DNA of 64,000 bases from Clytia hemisphaerica (taxonomy: Eukaryota; Cnidaria; Hydrozoa; Leptothecata; Clytiidae): assembly GCA_902728285.1 (NCBI GenBank), contig CACVBU010001135.1, positions 5,154-69,153 on the forward strand, read 5' to 3'. The translations under genes were made by a program, and so were the position numbers. This document shows, piece after piece, positions 23,560 to 34,810 of the stretch. Within the stretch, counting starts at the first letter, position 1. The number at the start of each line of letters is the position of its first letter. The notes beneath the pieces were generated by a model. It saw nothing but the letters and a program-made list of their open reading frames with translations, had not been told where the DNA came from and searched no databases.

Positions 23560-23870
23560 GAACAAGAAACATCAAATCCACCTGCAGATTCACCGTAACC
23601 ATTAACTCCACCAGCAGAATCACTTCAACCATCAACTCCACCAGCAGAATGACCAGATTCATCAGCAGATTCCCATGAACCATCAACTCCAACAGTATAT
23701 TCACCAAAACCATCAAGTCCAGCATCAGATTCACCAAAACCATCAACTCTGACACCAGCAGAATCACCAGAGCCATCAACTCCACCAGCAAGTTCACCAA
23801 AACCATCAATTCCACCAGAAAGCTCACCAGAACCGTCAATTCCACCAGTACATTTATCAAAACCTATAAT
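23560..23870 (+). repeat. Minisatellite of about 30 bp units encoding SPEPSTPPA-like repeats
   Basis: About ten imperfect copies built on 'tcaccagaaccatcaactccaccagca'. On the plus strand one frame encodes Pro/Ser/Thr-rich repeats, open for most of the array. It may be a linker exon of a lost protein; no flanking domain was found. Confidence 0.7.
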
Positions 23871-23884
23871 TTCCCAGTGATTTT

Positions 23885-24020
23885 TTCTGGGGTCACATCT
23901 TGGGGCAAGCGGGTCACATCTTAGGGCAGCTTTTGGGAGTCACATCTTGGGGCAAGCGGGGTCACATCTTAGGGCAGATTTCACATTTTGGGGCAATCGG
24001 GTCACATCTTGAGGCACCAA
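23885..24020 (+). repeat. Minisatellite 'gggtcacatcttggggcaagc'
   Basis: Six imperfect copies of a 22-28 bp unit in which 'gtcacatctt.gggca' is constant. Distinct from the array just upstream. Confidence 0.8.
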
Positions 24021-24139
24021 TCTACACAGCCCAGAGCAATTCTGAATCAAAAATAGGATAGTCCTCCACTTGCTGTTACATGAAAACATGAAAAAGAAGA
24101 AAACAGAGGCAAGTTCATTTTCCAAGAAAACATGGTCTG

Positions 24140-25069
24140 ATGGTTGGTCATGATAATGCATGCAAACTTCTTCATGGACTCTGGTGTAATCTTTGGATCA
24201 AAACTCTTATTTCTGAAGTCAAATATAAAAATATGTTGAGTACGCAAACTGATCATATTTCAAAAGCTTTTTTAGGCTCATTTAATCAAGCGAACGAGGA
24301 ATTATTTGGCGAAACAGCTGGTACTCAATGCAGCGTTAACTGCCTGTATGCTATTTTTTGGTCTAATTTTCGACGCGTTAATCTTTGGAAGACTACAGAC
24401 CTTGACAGAATCTTAATCGAAGGAGATAAATTATACAAACAGCTTGATACAAACTCCCATCTTTCTGTTGATGAGATGCCGCGTTTCATTGAAATAAATG
24501 GTGTCATAAGTAATTTCAATGTTTTGAATTTTGCAAATGGTGAAGCGAACCTAAATAATGATTATCCTTTCCTTCAAATCCCTCTGAGTGAATCTGAAAG
24601 TCTAGAATTCAACGCCTTGATGATCATTAACGGTTTTACTATCACAATTATGAGTCGGCCTCAGGGTTACTTTATCTTTGACTGGCATAGTCGAAATGAA
24701 CTCGGATTGCTTGATCCCTCAAATGGAAAATCATGTCTTTTAAAGTTTGATAACGTTTTTGAACTTGAGAAATACATCCAATTTTTTTATTTACGACAAA
24801 TGGAAAAAGACAGTACTTACTTTGAGATTCAATTTATTCAAGTAAATGAACTCAAAGAAGAGCTTAAAGACATTCTCCAACGAGACTTTTCAGCATTTGT
24901 AAGAAATTATTCAAAGAAGCGCAAAAATGATGGCGTTGACGGGGGAGTTTCTAAACATCTACCAGAAATGGCGACCACGACCAGCGACGATGAGCGGCAA
25001 CCAGATAAATTTGGGTTATCGAGTTTACCTGCTCTCTCCACCGTAGAGAACATCCAAATCGAGCCCTGA
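24140..25069 (+). CDS. OTU/C76-like cysteine protease domain of a Helentron
   Basis: An open frame of 309 residues. Cys64 in GTQCSVNCLYAIF is the likely nucleophile and FDWHSRNELG (D181, H183) supplies the histidine of the catalytic set. The block LDRILIEGDKLYK between them is typical of the cysteine peptidase domain found in Helentrons, Teratorn-like elements and relatives. In these elements the peptidase forms part of, or accompanies, the replication protein; its substrate is unknown. Residues 255-309 are charged and low-complexity (KKRK, possible nuclear localisation). Downstream in the same strand come the Rep C-terminal region and helicase, but 700 bp without coding separate them. The domain looks intact in its catalytic residues. 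A start before 24140 is possible. Confidence 0.7.
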   Translation: MVGHDNACKLLHGLWCNLWIKTLISEVKYKNMLSTQTDHISKAFLGSFNQANEELFGETAGTQCSVNCLYAIFWSNFRRVNLWKTTDLDRILIEGDKLYKQLDTNSHLSVDEMPRFIEINGVISNFNVLNFANGEANLNNDYPFLQIPLSESESLEFNALMIINGFTITIMSRPQGYFIFDWHSRNELGLLDPSNGKSCLLKFDNVFELEKYIQFFYLRQMEKDSTYFEIQFIQVNELKEELKDILQRDFSAFVRNYSKKRKNDGVDGGVSKHLPEMATTTSDDERQPDKFGLSSLPALSTVENIQIEP

Positions 25070-25755
25070 TGTGGCTTTCAAATGAACCACTGAGCACGTG
25101 GCTGAGAATTACTCTAGCTAGAGAATACTAAAAGTGACTTTGGACGTTACCAGTCATTTTCTAGACAAAGTGACACTTTTTGACAAAAAATATTGACAGG
25201 GCAATTAAGTGTGATGCCTGTAAACTTTATTATTACACCAACTATTTTAATTGTACCGAATGAGATGCCTTTAGTATGAATAGATAGAAATAGTCAGTAG
25301 GAAAAAGCTGGGAAGGCCAGTTTTAGAGATACCAATCTCATCAATTATTCTATTGTCCTTACATTGTCAAAATGACTTATTTTGACGAAATAATGATCTG
25401 ATAATCAAATATAAAGCTTCCTAAATAAATTCCAGCACAAATTTTGCCACTAATTAATTTGATGCCGAAAATACAAAAGGATAGAAATTGACACTCTATT
25501 CAAGCTCCAAGAGCGTTGAAATGGCTGCTCTACACGTTTTGCACGTAGCTTTATAATCACTGTAGGTGAGACAGGGGTGAGCTTTACTCTTCAATTCGAT
25601 AAATAAATGATCATAAGAGAAAGACTCTACAGTGGAGAAAGAGGAAAAACTCGATAACATAAGACATACCAACTACACCGCCATTCAAAAACTTGCCGTA
25701 AATATAAAAACACTCCCTGCAGGTTTTATTTTGGTAAATTTTTTTCTGAGAAAAC
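25070..25755. other. Gap in the Helentron where the Rep nuclease should be
   Basis: No open frame resembling a HUH/RepHel nuclease (HUH motif, tandem catalytic tyrosines) is seen here. Sequence is AT-rich and unrelated to the flanking Helentron coding parts; an internal replacement or insertion is likely. Confidence 0.5.
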
Positions 25756-28537
25756 AATAGTTTCTGAGCCCTTGCCACAAGAACTACCACATGAGGAAAA
25801 AGAAGCCATACGTGCTCTACGAAAAGAAGTTTTGACAAAAGTAAGGACTTACATCAACCTTAATCCTGATAAAAGAAACTTTTTCAACCCTGAAAATTTT
25901 AATCCAATTCCTACCATCAATGAAGTCCTAGCTGAATTAGACATTCCGAAGGAAGATTATGAATATGCTCTCTCTGTATCTGAAGATGAAGATTTTCACA
26001 TTTACTTAAAACGCAATACAAATGCATGCTTTGTCAATAACTACTTTACAGAAGGTCTTAAAGCTTGGCAAGCAAATCTGGATATTCAACCAGTATTTAA
26101 TTATTACAAAGCTGCAACTTACATGTGTGCATATCTTTCTAAAACTGAAGATGAAATATCTCATGCTATGACCCAAGCCGTTAAAGATGCTTTTGAAAAT
26201 GACGGTGACAAATATGAACAAATGAAATCTGTTGCGCATGCCTATGTGTCAAAGTGAGAAGTGTCAGTGCAAGAAGCAGTTTATCTCAGTATGCCACAGC
26301 TATGGCTTCGTAAGCTCTATCCAGGTGTAACTTTTGCAAATACTAATGTCCCAGAAAAGAGATTTAGAATGTACCTTAGTGAAGATGAAATTAATGAGTT
26401 GCCTGAAGATAGTACTTCAATTTTCGAAAGTAATATGCTTGACCAGTATTTTGATAGACCAAGAGAAAGAACTGGACCTAATAAACCTATTGCTGAAATG
26501 TGTTATGCGGAATTCTTGAGGTTCTACAGTGTTGTCTATAAAGAATGTAGTGAAAATGATTACCAGCCTAATGAATTGGACGATAATTTGATAGAATGAA
26601 ACCATCTCTCAAGCAACTACCCAAAGATTGTCAAACTTTGTTCAATAAAAGGTAAACTAAAATGCCGCAAAGTTCCACTTGTACTTCGACTTCATCAGCC
26701 TAACAGAAACAAGTACCCGGAAGATTACGCCCACCACCTCCTCATGCTGTACTTACCTTTCTTTGATGAGAACGAATTATTGTCCCCTGAAGACAATAAT
26801 TATACTGCAAAGCTATTGGAACCAGGTGTCATTGAAAGGATTGAGAGAAACAGAGCTTTGATCCAACCTTATGCTGGTTTAGTAGATGATGCATTAGAAA
26901 GGTACAGAAATGATTTGATTCTCAATATGAATGATTTTGAACAGCAGGAGAATGATGAAACAAATGCAGAGCTTCAAAGTAGAGCAAACAATAATGAAGA
27001 ATCGGATGATGAAGATAACAATGACACTACTCATGCCAGAGCTTCAATTCCAATGGAATCAATTTTGCTCCCATATAATGAAGTACATGCTCGTATTAGA
27101 TCTCTAAATCATCATCAAAGAGAAGTTTTTGATGTAGTTCACAAATGGGGAAGAAATTTCGTTAAAAACCTTTCTTCAAAAGTGCCTAAATGTATTGAGC
27201 CATTTCATATTTTCTTAACTGGTGGCGGAGGCGTACTCACAACAATCTATCATTCTTTGTCAAAACTTCTTATGTATAGAGGAGGAGAACCCACAAAAGA
27301 AAGAATTTTAGTTCTTGCACCAACTGGCGTAGCAGCAATTAATGTCAATGGAACCACCATACACAGCGGTTTGATTATTCTCACTACAGATTTATTTCCA
27401 CTGAATGCATCATCAAAGCAAAATTTGCAAAAGAAACTTGCATGTGTGGAAGTTATTATGATTGATGAAATTTCCATGGTGTCTAGCCGCTTGTTTAGAA
27501 ATATTGATGAAAGGTTACGCAAAATATTTAAAGTAGATAAACCTTTTGCTGGAAAGTCAGTTCTACTTTGTGGTGATTTATATCAACTACCACCAGTTTT
27601 TAAAGATTTTATCTACAAACCGGATAGCTCCACAGTACATGGTATAATTGGGTTTGAATTATGGCGTAAATTCCAAATCGCTGAATTGACAGAGATCATG
27701 AGACAGAGAGATGATATTGATATTATTGACCTCTTGAATCGAATTCGTTTAGGCGAGCTAGACAAAGAAAAGGAAGAACTTTTAAAATCTAGATTTATTG
27801 CAAAAGACAGTCCAGATTATCCCTCTGATGTAAGTCATATTTTTGCAGAAAATAAACCAGTTGATGCGTATAACATAGAAACACTCAATGAATTACCAAC
27901 TGAAAAGCATTTGATTTTTGCACAAGATGAAGTTCCTAAGCATTTAACAAACCAAGATGTCAACTGCAAAAGCAAGAGAAACAGGTGGTCTTGCCCGTGT
28001 ATTAGAATTGAAAGTAGGTGCCCGAATTTTAATTTGCAAGAATATTGACATTACTGATAGACTGGTTGGTTAACGGTCAAGTTGGAACAGTAATGGGATT
28101 TAAATATAACTCTGGTAATACCACATCAGGTGTCTATGTTAAACTTGATGATGTTCTAGCAGGCAAAAAATTTAGCTCATGTGTGTAGAGAAAATGATTG
28201 GATATTGATTGAAAGGGCAGAAGCCACTTTTAACACAAGAAAGGAAAAGAAAAAGAAAAAGAAAAAGGAAAAACCTTTAATGGTTCGAAGAACTAAATTT
28301 CCTTTGGTCTTATCCTATGTATGTACAAGTCATGAAGTCCAAGGACTAACACTTCAATCAGCAGTAGTAAGTTTTGAACTATTATCGCAAAGATATTTCA
28401 ATGAAGGTCAAATGTATGTTAGTCTATCCAGAGTAACAAACATAAATGGATTGTTTTTGACAGGTGAATACTATAGAAAAGCTCTCCGTGCGAAGAACGA
28501 GGCAGGACTTGAATATGAACGTTTACGATCAACATAA
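25756..28537 (+). pseudogene. Helentron Rep C-terminal region plus Pif1-like helicase (broken)
   Basis: One frame runs 25772-27950 with only two in-frame stops (TGA at 26255-26257, expected Arg; TGA at 26597-26599). It starts with the Rep C-terminal block (NACFVNNYF, AWQANLDIQPVFNYYKAATYMCAYLSK) and continues with LWLRKLYPG, HHLLMLYLPF and the Pif1-family helicase: LNHHQREVFD (Q motif), a damaged Walker A, VIMIDEISMVSSR (Walker B), LCGDLYQLPPV. A frameshift near 27955 and a 4-bp GGTT duplication near 28070 precede the C-terminal motifs SHEVQGLTL and YVSLSRV (28181-28537). Walker A reads TGGGGVLTTIYH, so the GK(S/T) residues that bind ATP phosphate are absent. A Helentron helicase unwinds DNA in rolling-circle transposition; this one is dead. 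Confidence 0.88.
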
Positions 28538-28543
28538 AAGGGG

Positions 28544-31000
28544 TTGCGGAACGACCGTTCCGTTTTCGCAAAGCGAAGAAATTTCGACACTAACAAATTA
28601 TTTTTATAAGTCAAACTTTTATTGATAATGTTTTCCAACTCAACTCTTTCTTTTTTATAAGAATTTTATAAGAACAATACGAGGCTCAAAAATTAAATAC
28701 GCCGGGTTTTGAGCAATTCAAAAACAATTTCAGGCTCAAAGTGCAAAAAAGGACAGCCAAACCTTTAAAAAAATTTACTGGTTCTTATAAAAAATAGTAC
28801 AAGTGACAAAAAAGAACACACATGTTTCTTGTGCAATGGCTGAATGACCAACAACAAAGATAATACATTAGGCTTTAGGCTGGTAGTTTATCTGAATAAA
28901 TTGAAAGACTTTTATCCCATCTTTTTGTGACTTTTTGAAACAATTACTTAGCTCTCTATAAAACTTTTACAAAGACAAATTTATCAACAATTCAAAAATT
29001 ATATTATACATTTCCCTTCAAAATTTAAAAGAAAATAGTGCGTAGTTTGAAAGATGATTTTGAGCTTTTCAGCCATTAGAATCTAGTATACAATCTCTCA
29101 AAATGTGCTACCTCTTTATTATATCATTCACTTCAAATGTAGTATCAATTTTCCGAAATAGAATCAGCAGCCTAGCAATAATTTCCAGTAACTTATCAAG
29201 ACTAGTGAGATTTTTTGAGTGATGAAATTTTGTCTTTTTGTGAGTCTATTTTTGCAATATTGTGTGTTCGGCAAAAAGATGTTCCCAATGTTTCATTTAT
29301 AAAATCAATCCAAACCAGTCCAAACTAATTTTTTCAAGAACCTTGCCTTGCAAAATAAAATTCAAAAACTTCTATAATTCATATAAGTATATCAAAGTAA
29401 TGCCATTACTATTTATAAGGCGGTAATAATAACAAGCGTTATCTACAATCTCACGTCAAAGAGTTTATGAAAATATAAGTTGATTCGCCAGTAAAAAACA
29501 CTTTTTTGTGAAAGATATCTTGTTTGAAAATATATTCGAGCTAGCATCAAAAGTAACATATACCCATATAGGTACTTTTATCATTTAAGTTGTCTTTTGG
29601 GCTAAAGTCATCAATCATGCTTTTGTTATCACTTTATCGTACAAATATAGATCGGCATTATTCTAATTGATGATGATCAAGCTCCAATGTTAAACAAAAA
29701 TCTCTCGAGAGTAAGCAAGCGATAATGGAATCAACAATCAATCAAGCCAAATCAAAATGATTCCATTATCGAATAAATATTGAAGAATTCTTCAATGACG
29801 AAAATAACAACTAGTAATTATCATTTTGATTCTGCTTTCCAGTACAGTCTTCTCTTTTGTCTCGTAAACATTGCACGGAATAACATGGAACTTTTTTTAA
29901 AGAGGCAACCCTGTTGAATAATTATGTAGTCCAGCATAAAAACAATGATACAGCCATGCATAATTACTGTTTCATGCATATTATAATAATTATGCACGGC
30001 TATATCATCGTTTTTTTTGCTGGACTACATAATTATTCAACAGGGTGGCCTCATTAAAAAAAGGTCTATTAGCAGGACCATTTTATTATTCTCCATCAAT
30101 CACAATCTGTTCATACAGTCATAATAATGCTATGTATATTTTGGTTTTATGCTGCTTCTTTGTTGTGCACGTTCACCCACCAAAACTCTGAAACACAGCT
30201 GATTCAGCCAGTCGGCCGATCGATCGGTACTTAAAAGTCACCCATCACATCAATCAAGCTCCTTCACCTGATCTGAAGACAGAAGAGATGAAAATAATTA
30301 TAGTTAGAGTAAAATGGAATAAACACACGACCCATATGAATAAAAATAAGCTTGTGGAAAGAAAACATGGCCATATGATATCCATGAAACACATGGCCGA
30401 GAAAAAAACATTTTGTTTTGTGAGATGAAATCCAATTTAATACAAAAAAGTCAACACAAAGAAAAAAGTACTAATGTAACATTGCAAAGGTAGTTGAAAC
30501 TATAAAGGTGAAAAAAATGAAGATTTACCTTTCAATGGGCCATAATCAGTCCAAAAGTTAATGCATGCACCTCAAAAACCGAAGAGATTCGTTCGTTTTC
30601 AGGGACATCTTTGTTGTTTTGAAAATGAAACGCAGAAAAAAAGACTGGGCCCAGACATCTGGAAGAAGCGGGAAAAAAGCAAAGGAGATAAAGTTTTGGT
30701 ACTATTACTATTATTTGTACAAAAGTTGCAATTTTCATGAAAGATCTTACATTATAATACTCAAAACATAGATTATATTCTATTAAAATAAGTAATTTAT
30801 GAAACAAACACTTCAAATAGTGCTAAACTAATTTTAACCCCATCCAACACGAAGCAAAGTCGATATTTCGCCATCCCACCGGCTCATTTTCAGAAATTTT
30901 CGTACATATACAGATTTTTTTACGCCACGCGCAGATCTAGAGAAAGGATGCTACACTCCCTATTCGGGCGCTTCGCGCCCTCAAAACGGTCGTTCCGCAA
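28544..31000. mobile_element. 2.46-kb non-autonomous transposon inserted in the Helentron
   Basis: Perfect 16-bp terminal inverted repeats TTGCGGAACGACCGTT (28544-28559) and its complement (30985-31000). It separates the helicase C-terminus (..EYERLR) from the endonuclease domain. No transposase is encoded. A clear target duplication is not visible. The left end plus outer 15 bp matches the palindrome core at 3521-3590. Inside are two smaller inverted repeats (28667-28793 and 29891-30063). Confidence 0.7.
29891..30063. repeat. 173-bp foldback MITE
   Basis: Almost the whole length folds on itself: the left half with 'ccctgttgaataattatgta' is complementary to 'tacataattattcaacaggg' on the right. 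Non-coding. Confidence 0.85.
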
Positions 31001-31012
31001 AAAGATAGACCT

Positions 31013-31451
31013 TTGCATAAAGTTGAAAGTTTTTCTTCTGCTTTGACTCCAGTCAAACATGTTCAAATTTCACTCCTTAATGTGCGCTCTTTAAAGAAAC
31101 ATGCAATTGACATTACAAAGTGTAAAACTCTTATGAGCAGTGACTTAATATGTCTTACTGAAAGTCAATTGTCACCTTCAAGTGATACAAATGAAGTTAA
31201 TCAAATACTTGGTGATTTCAATATTGAATACAACAACAATTCTGTTAATCGATTCCAAAACAATGTATGTTGTTTTAATTCTTCAATTCAAATTTTAGAA
31301 TGTAATAGAGCGGCAGGTTACACTTGTATCGAATTTTTCAAAAGAAACCTTCAGTATCCGACCTATCAAACTTTTAATGTTGTACAAACCACCTGATTAT
31401 TCGAGAAACAGTTTTCGTGAAGAATTGTTGGAACTTATAACATAAGACGAT
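31013..31451 (+). pseudogene. Helentron endonuclease (EEP) domain, first part
   Basis: Reads VKHVQISLLNVRSLKKHAI and LICLTESQL, the opening motifs (Asn, Glu) of an apurinic-like endonuclease/exonuclease/phosphatase domain. This domain is fused after the helicase in Helentrons, which supports that reading here, just downstream of the helicase. A frame slip near 31385 moves into the segment ending at the hAT-like MITE. The frame resumes at 32092. Confidence 0.72.
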
Positions 31452-32091
31452 CAGTGGCGTTGTGGGAAAATTTTTCTAGATGGGCCAAAGTCAATTTTTT
31501 TAAATGGCGCCCCCCCCCCCCAAATTTTCCAAAGTGTTTTAGAATGTCATATACATGAGTTGTTAGGGTATAACCAAAGTAAGAAATTTTTGAAATTTTT
31601 TTTGAAAAATGTCGCCATGGCAACCAACAATAATGCTATATTGTACACAAAAAAACTTGTAAATTAGCTAGATTGCAAAGAATTTACGAATTAACTGTAT
31701 TGCGAGCGAAGCGAGCGAAAAAAATTGCAAGTATTTTGAAATACACCTATTTCCTATTAGCAGATTCATGCAAAAGTCACGAAAAAACGTCGAGTAAACA
31801 AACTTTTGATTGGCGGAGGCATGCAAAGATTACCTCATACTCTGGACATTTTGAAAAATATGTTTGAATATGCAATATTTCAGCCAATCAGAGACTTTCT
31901 CGACGTTTTTCGTGACTTTTTTACATGAATCCGCTAATAGGAAGTACGTGTATTATCTCAGTAAAATTGGTCCTGGGCGCAATGTAAGGTGCATAAAGTA
32001 TGATTTTTAAGATTGGGCGTTTAAAAAAACTCTTTTGGCGTCCCTTGCTCTTCGGCGCCCCTTCAAAAAAGCTCCGCTCACAACGCCACTT
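31452..32091. mobile_element. hAT-like MITE, 640 bp, with 8-bp target duplication
   Basis: Left end CAGTGGCGTTGTG, right end CACAACGCCACTT. Flanked by AAGACGAT (31444-31451) and ATGACGAT (32092-32099), 7 of 8 identical. Removing the element and one copy of the duplication puts the endonuclease frame back in register. CA-start and 8-bp duplication are hAT features. Internal open frames are not convincing. Confidence 0.85.
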
Positions 32092-32393
32092 ATGACGATA
32101 TAGATATTATTGTTGGAGATTTCAACATTGATGCATTAGATCCTGAAAACGCATTCCTGAGTGAAGTACTTTCTTCATATAAAATGATTGTGGATGAACC
32201 AACCCATCTAGCAGGCGGTCTTCTTGACCATGTTTATTTAAAGAATAGCTTTACAGATAAAAAAGAAGTCAAGTGTTTTGTAAAGGACGTGTATTTTTCA
32301 GACCACGATTATCATATCAAACAACACTTAGTTTTTTCAAACCTGTTTAACCTGTTTAACCTATTTAACCTACTTAGCAGATTTGAGAAATAG
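32092..32393 (+). pseudogene. Helentron endonuclease domain, second part
   Basis: Contains IDIIVGDFNI (catalytic Asp/Asn block), IVDEPTHLAGGLLDHVY and VYFSDHDYH (the SDH catalytic histidine). This completes the endonuclease motifs begun at 31013-31451. The end is degenerate: a four-fold 'aacctgttt' microsatellite encodes NLFNLFNLFNLL before the stop. Confidence 0.78.
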
Positions 32394-34025
32394 TTTTTTA
32401 TATGTGTATAGGGGAGGGTGGGGTTGAAGGAGTTGCAACTCCTTCTTAAGCCGTCGTTACACTACATTAATATCTTTAAAATTTTTGAAATTTTTTAATC
32501 AAAAATACATTAAAGAAATTAACTATTTTCTTTAAAATCTTTTTGAAATTTTGTTGTATGAAATCTGGCTACAACAACATATTTGCTGAACTTCGTCTAC
32601 GTGACCAAGAAGAATTTCTTATGTAGAACTTATCCTATCTTTCACCCCTATCTCATATTACGTTTTAAAAATTCCAAACGCTAAAAAATCCATTCATCGA
32701 AAAAAATGTACAAAACTATCATGTCGGTGCTTTGATCTCGAGAGAAGCGAAGAAAAAAACTTTAAACTCTTTACCAAAAAAATTGGTAAAGAATCGCAAG
32801 AAATAATTTCTTTTTCAAGAATTTATACGTCTTTATTATCTTAAAAAAAAGGTAAATTTTTTAATCATAAAGACTTGATCAAACAATTTCAGAGATTTCG
32901 AAATAAATTCATGTCATATATTTGTTATTTGTTTTTTTAGAAAAAACTTTTTTTGGTGGGGATTAAATTTGGCGGATTTGTCGGTTTTTGATAAAACTCG
33001 CCAAATTAAATACCCGCCAAATTTAACGAAATCTTTTTAGGATAGAAATTCTATTGAAAATAAGCATTTTTAAGGCTAAAACCATTAATTTTTTTGATTT
33101 ACTAGTGCCTAAAATGTCCCAATCCGAAATTCTCCTAATATTAGACGTGATCACACTTACGAAGATAAAAGTCTCTCTTAGCCAGACAAGTATAGATTCA
33201 GACTTCACTCCAAGAACCAAACGAAATTACCCAAACTTTCTTCCTTTTGTGATTTGACACCCTACCGCTACGCTACGCACCTCTAGGGAAACTACAGTTC
33301 GCCGTGGCAAGTTTTAACACTCCGAGAAAGAGAAAGTTTGAAAGAGAAAACAAAGGTACTGAAATTAATCATCAACTATTCAAGAAAATATACACTTTTT
33401 GTCAAGGAAAAGTTCCTTAATAAAAAACTGAAATTTTTTTAGTATTTTGTCCCATTAGTCCTAATTTTTAGCAATTTTCTTTGAATTTTCTCTCAAAATT
33501 CATCTAAAATGTACAAGTTTGAAATGGCATTTTTTGAATCTCAAAGGTGAAACAAAATTTCAGTTGCCCGGCCATATGGTAGGCAACATCAAATTTTTCT
33601 GTTTTGATCTTCAATGTAAACTTTCGACAGAAATTACAACATGTGTATTTGTAATTTTATTATGAAGACTGGTCCAAAAACTTCATTGCTGTACTAATTT
33701 TACTAAATTTTAGCCTATTTGTGTCCTAATTTCTCCTACGTTTTGGCCAAAATTTGTCCTAATTTACTAACTAAATTGCAAAAAAAATTGGCTGGGTGAC
33801 CTGCATTTTTAAGGGTCATCCACTGATCTTATCTTGCTGTCTTTGCTATGTAAGGTAATCTAATTTAATCACAATAAACACAAAATCTGATTCCATTGTC
33901 CAAAAACTTTTTATAATACTTTTTTTCAGATCTTGTTGATGTTGTCGGCTATTTAGAATATGTGAGCCCTAAAAAGCCCGTATTTTTTATGCCTTTGTAA
34001 TTCAAGAGACAAACGAAACCAGGGT
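32394..34025. other. Non-coding; 'cgccaaattaaa' repeat block
   Basis: No gene supported. 32955-33025 carries repeated 'gccaaatt(t/a)aa' motifs like the MITE at 21.5 kb. A G-rich segment lies at 32405-32430. A Helentron 3' terminus should lie here but no diagnostic hairpin end was identified with confidence. Confidence 0.4.
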
Positions 34026-34237
34026 TGTCGTTATAATATTGTAAACACGGTGTGTAAAGTATATCCTATCTCTTCAATATCCAACTATTAACTAACTTGA
34101 TATGTACAAAAGATAAACTCAAAATGTAACGGCGCATGCGTATAACGAACAATATATATACAGTATAAAGAACAATAATATATCTATTATCTTGTCTCGA
34201 TGTCTCTGTCTCGATATTTCATCTTCACAATACAACA
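34026..34237 (-). mobile_element. Probable 3' LTR of the minus-strand Gypsy remnant
   Basis: Read on the minus strand the segment begins TGTTGTATTG and ends ACGACA. It is immediately preceded on that strand by the purine run CCAAGGGGAAGA (34238-34249), a good polypurine tract. It sits at the 3' side of the minus-strand pol pieces. Confidence 0.6.
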
Positions 34238-34455
34238 TCTTCCCCTTGGCAACGTGATGTTCACCGGGTTGGTTGACAAAGATGGGCGCGGTCAGGAACA
34301 ATCTGAAATGATAAACTTTAAAGTGCAGTATCAACGTTCTATATACAAGTTCACACTCTCAGTACTTTCTCTTTGACGGTCAGTTCGTCTTTGACTTTAC
34401 GAAGCTGTTTAAGCAAGTTTATATTAACCTTACGTAAATGTTCATGTTTCTGTGG

Positions 34456-34800
34456 CTAATCAAATTTGTACCAATCCTTGACTTGTATCATCTCCTTGAG
34501 GATTTGTAATTCGATTTCGTTTTCTGTTCCTGTAGCAATTTCCTCAATCTTGAAGGCTTTTGGTGTTGCAAAATTTGTAACCATGTTAACATAAGTCTCA
34601 ATGTAACTGTTCGTTGTATTTGGTTGATAAACCGGATGCCGACTTGTGTAATCAGAAATGTTATCGTCTGAAGAAACGTGTTTGGCTTCGAGGTCATAAT
34701 CATGTAAACGTAAAAGCATTCTTTCGATTCGAAGCGGTATGTTACGTTTCTTATTGTTCAAAATGTTAATTAACGCTTTGTGGTCATTAAATCAATGTTT
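34456..34800 (-). pseudogene. Gypsy pol remnant: RNase H end and connection
   Basis: Contains DHKALINILNNKKRNIPLR and LLRLHDYDLEAKH followed by SDYTSRHP, the junction between RNase H and integrase in Ty3/Gypsy pol. A stop lies just before the DHK motif. Integrase is absent: 200 bp further the sequence reaches the polypurine tract and LTR, so an internal deletion removed it. It continues the pol piece at 40983-42170. Confidence 0.75.
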
Positions 34801-34810
34801 AGAAAAAGGG

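Noticed and set aside
23399..23860. Minus-strand 153-codon Leu/Val-rich membrane protein
   Set aside because: It is the antisense reading of a minisatellite; the plus strand gives the more natural Pro/Ser repeat.
24325..24519. Minus-strand frame inside the protease
   Set aside because: Antisense shadow of a conserved coding domain.
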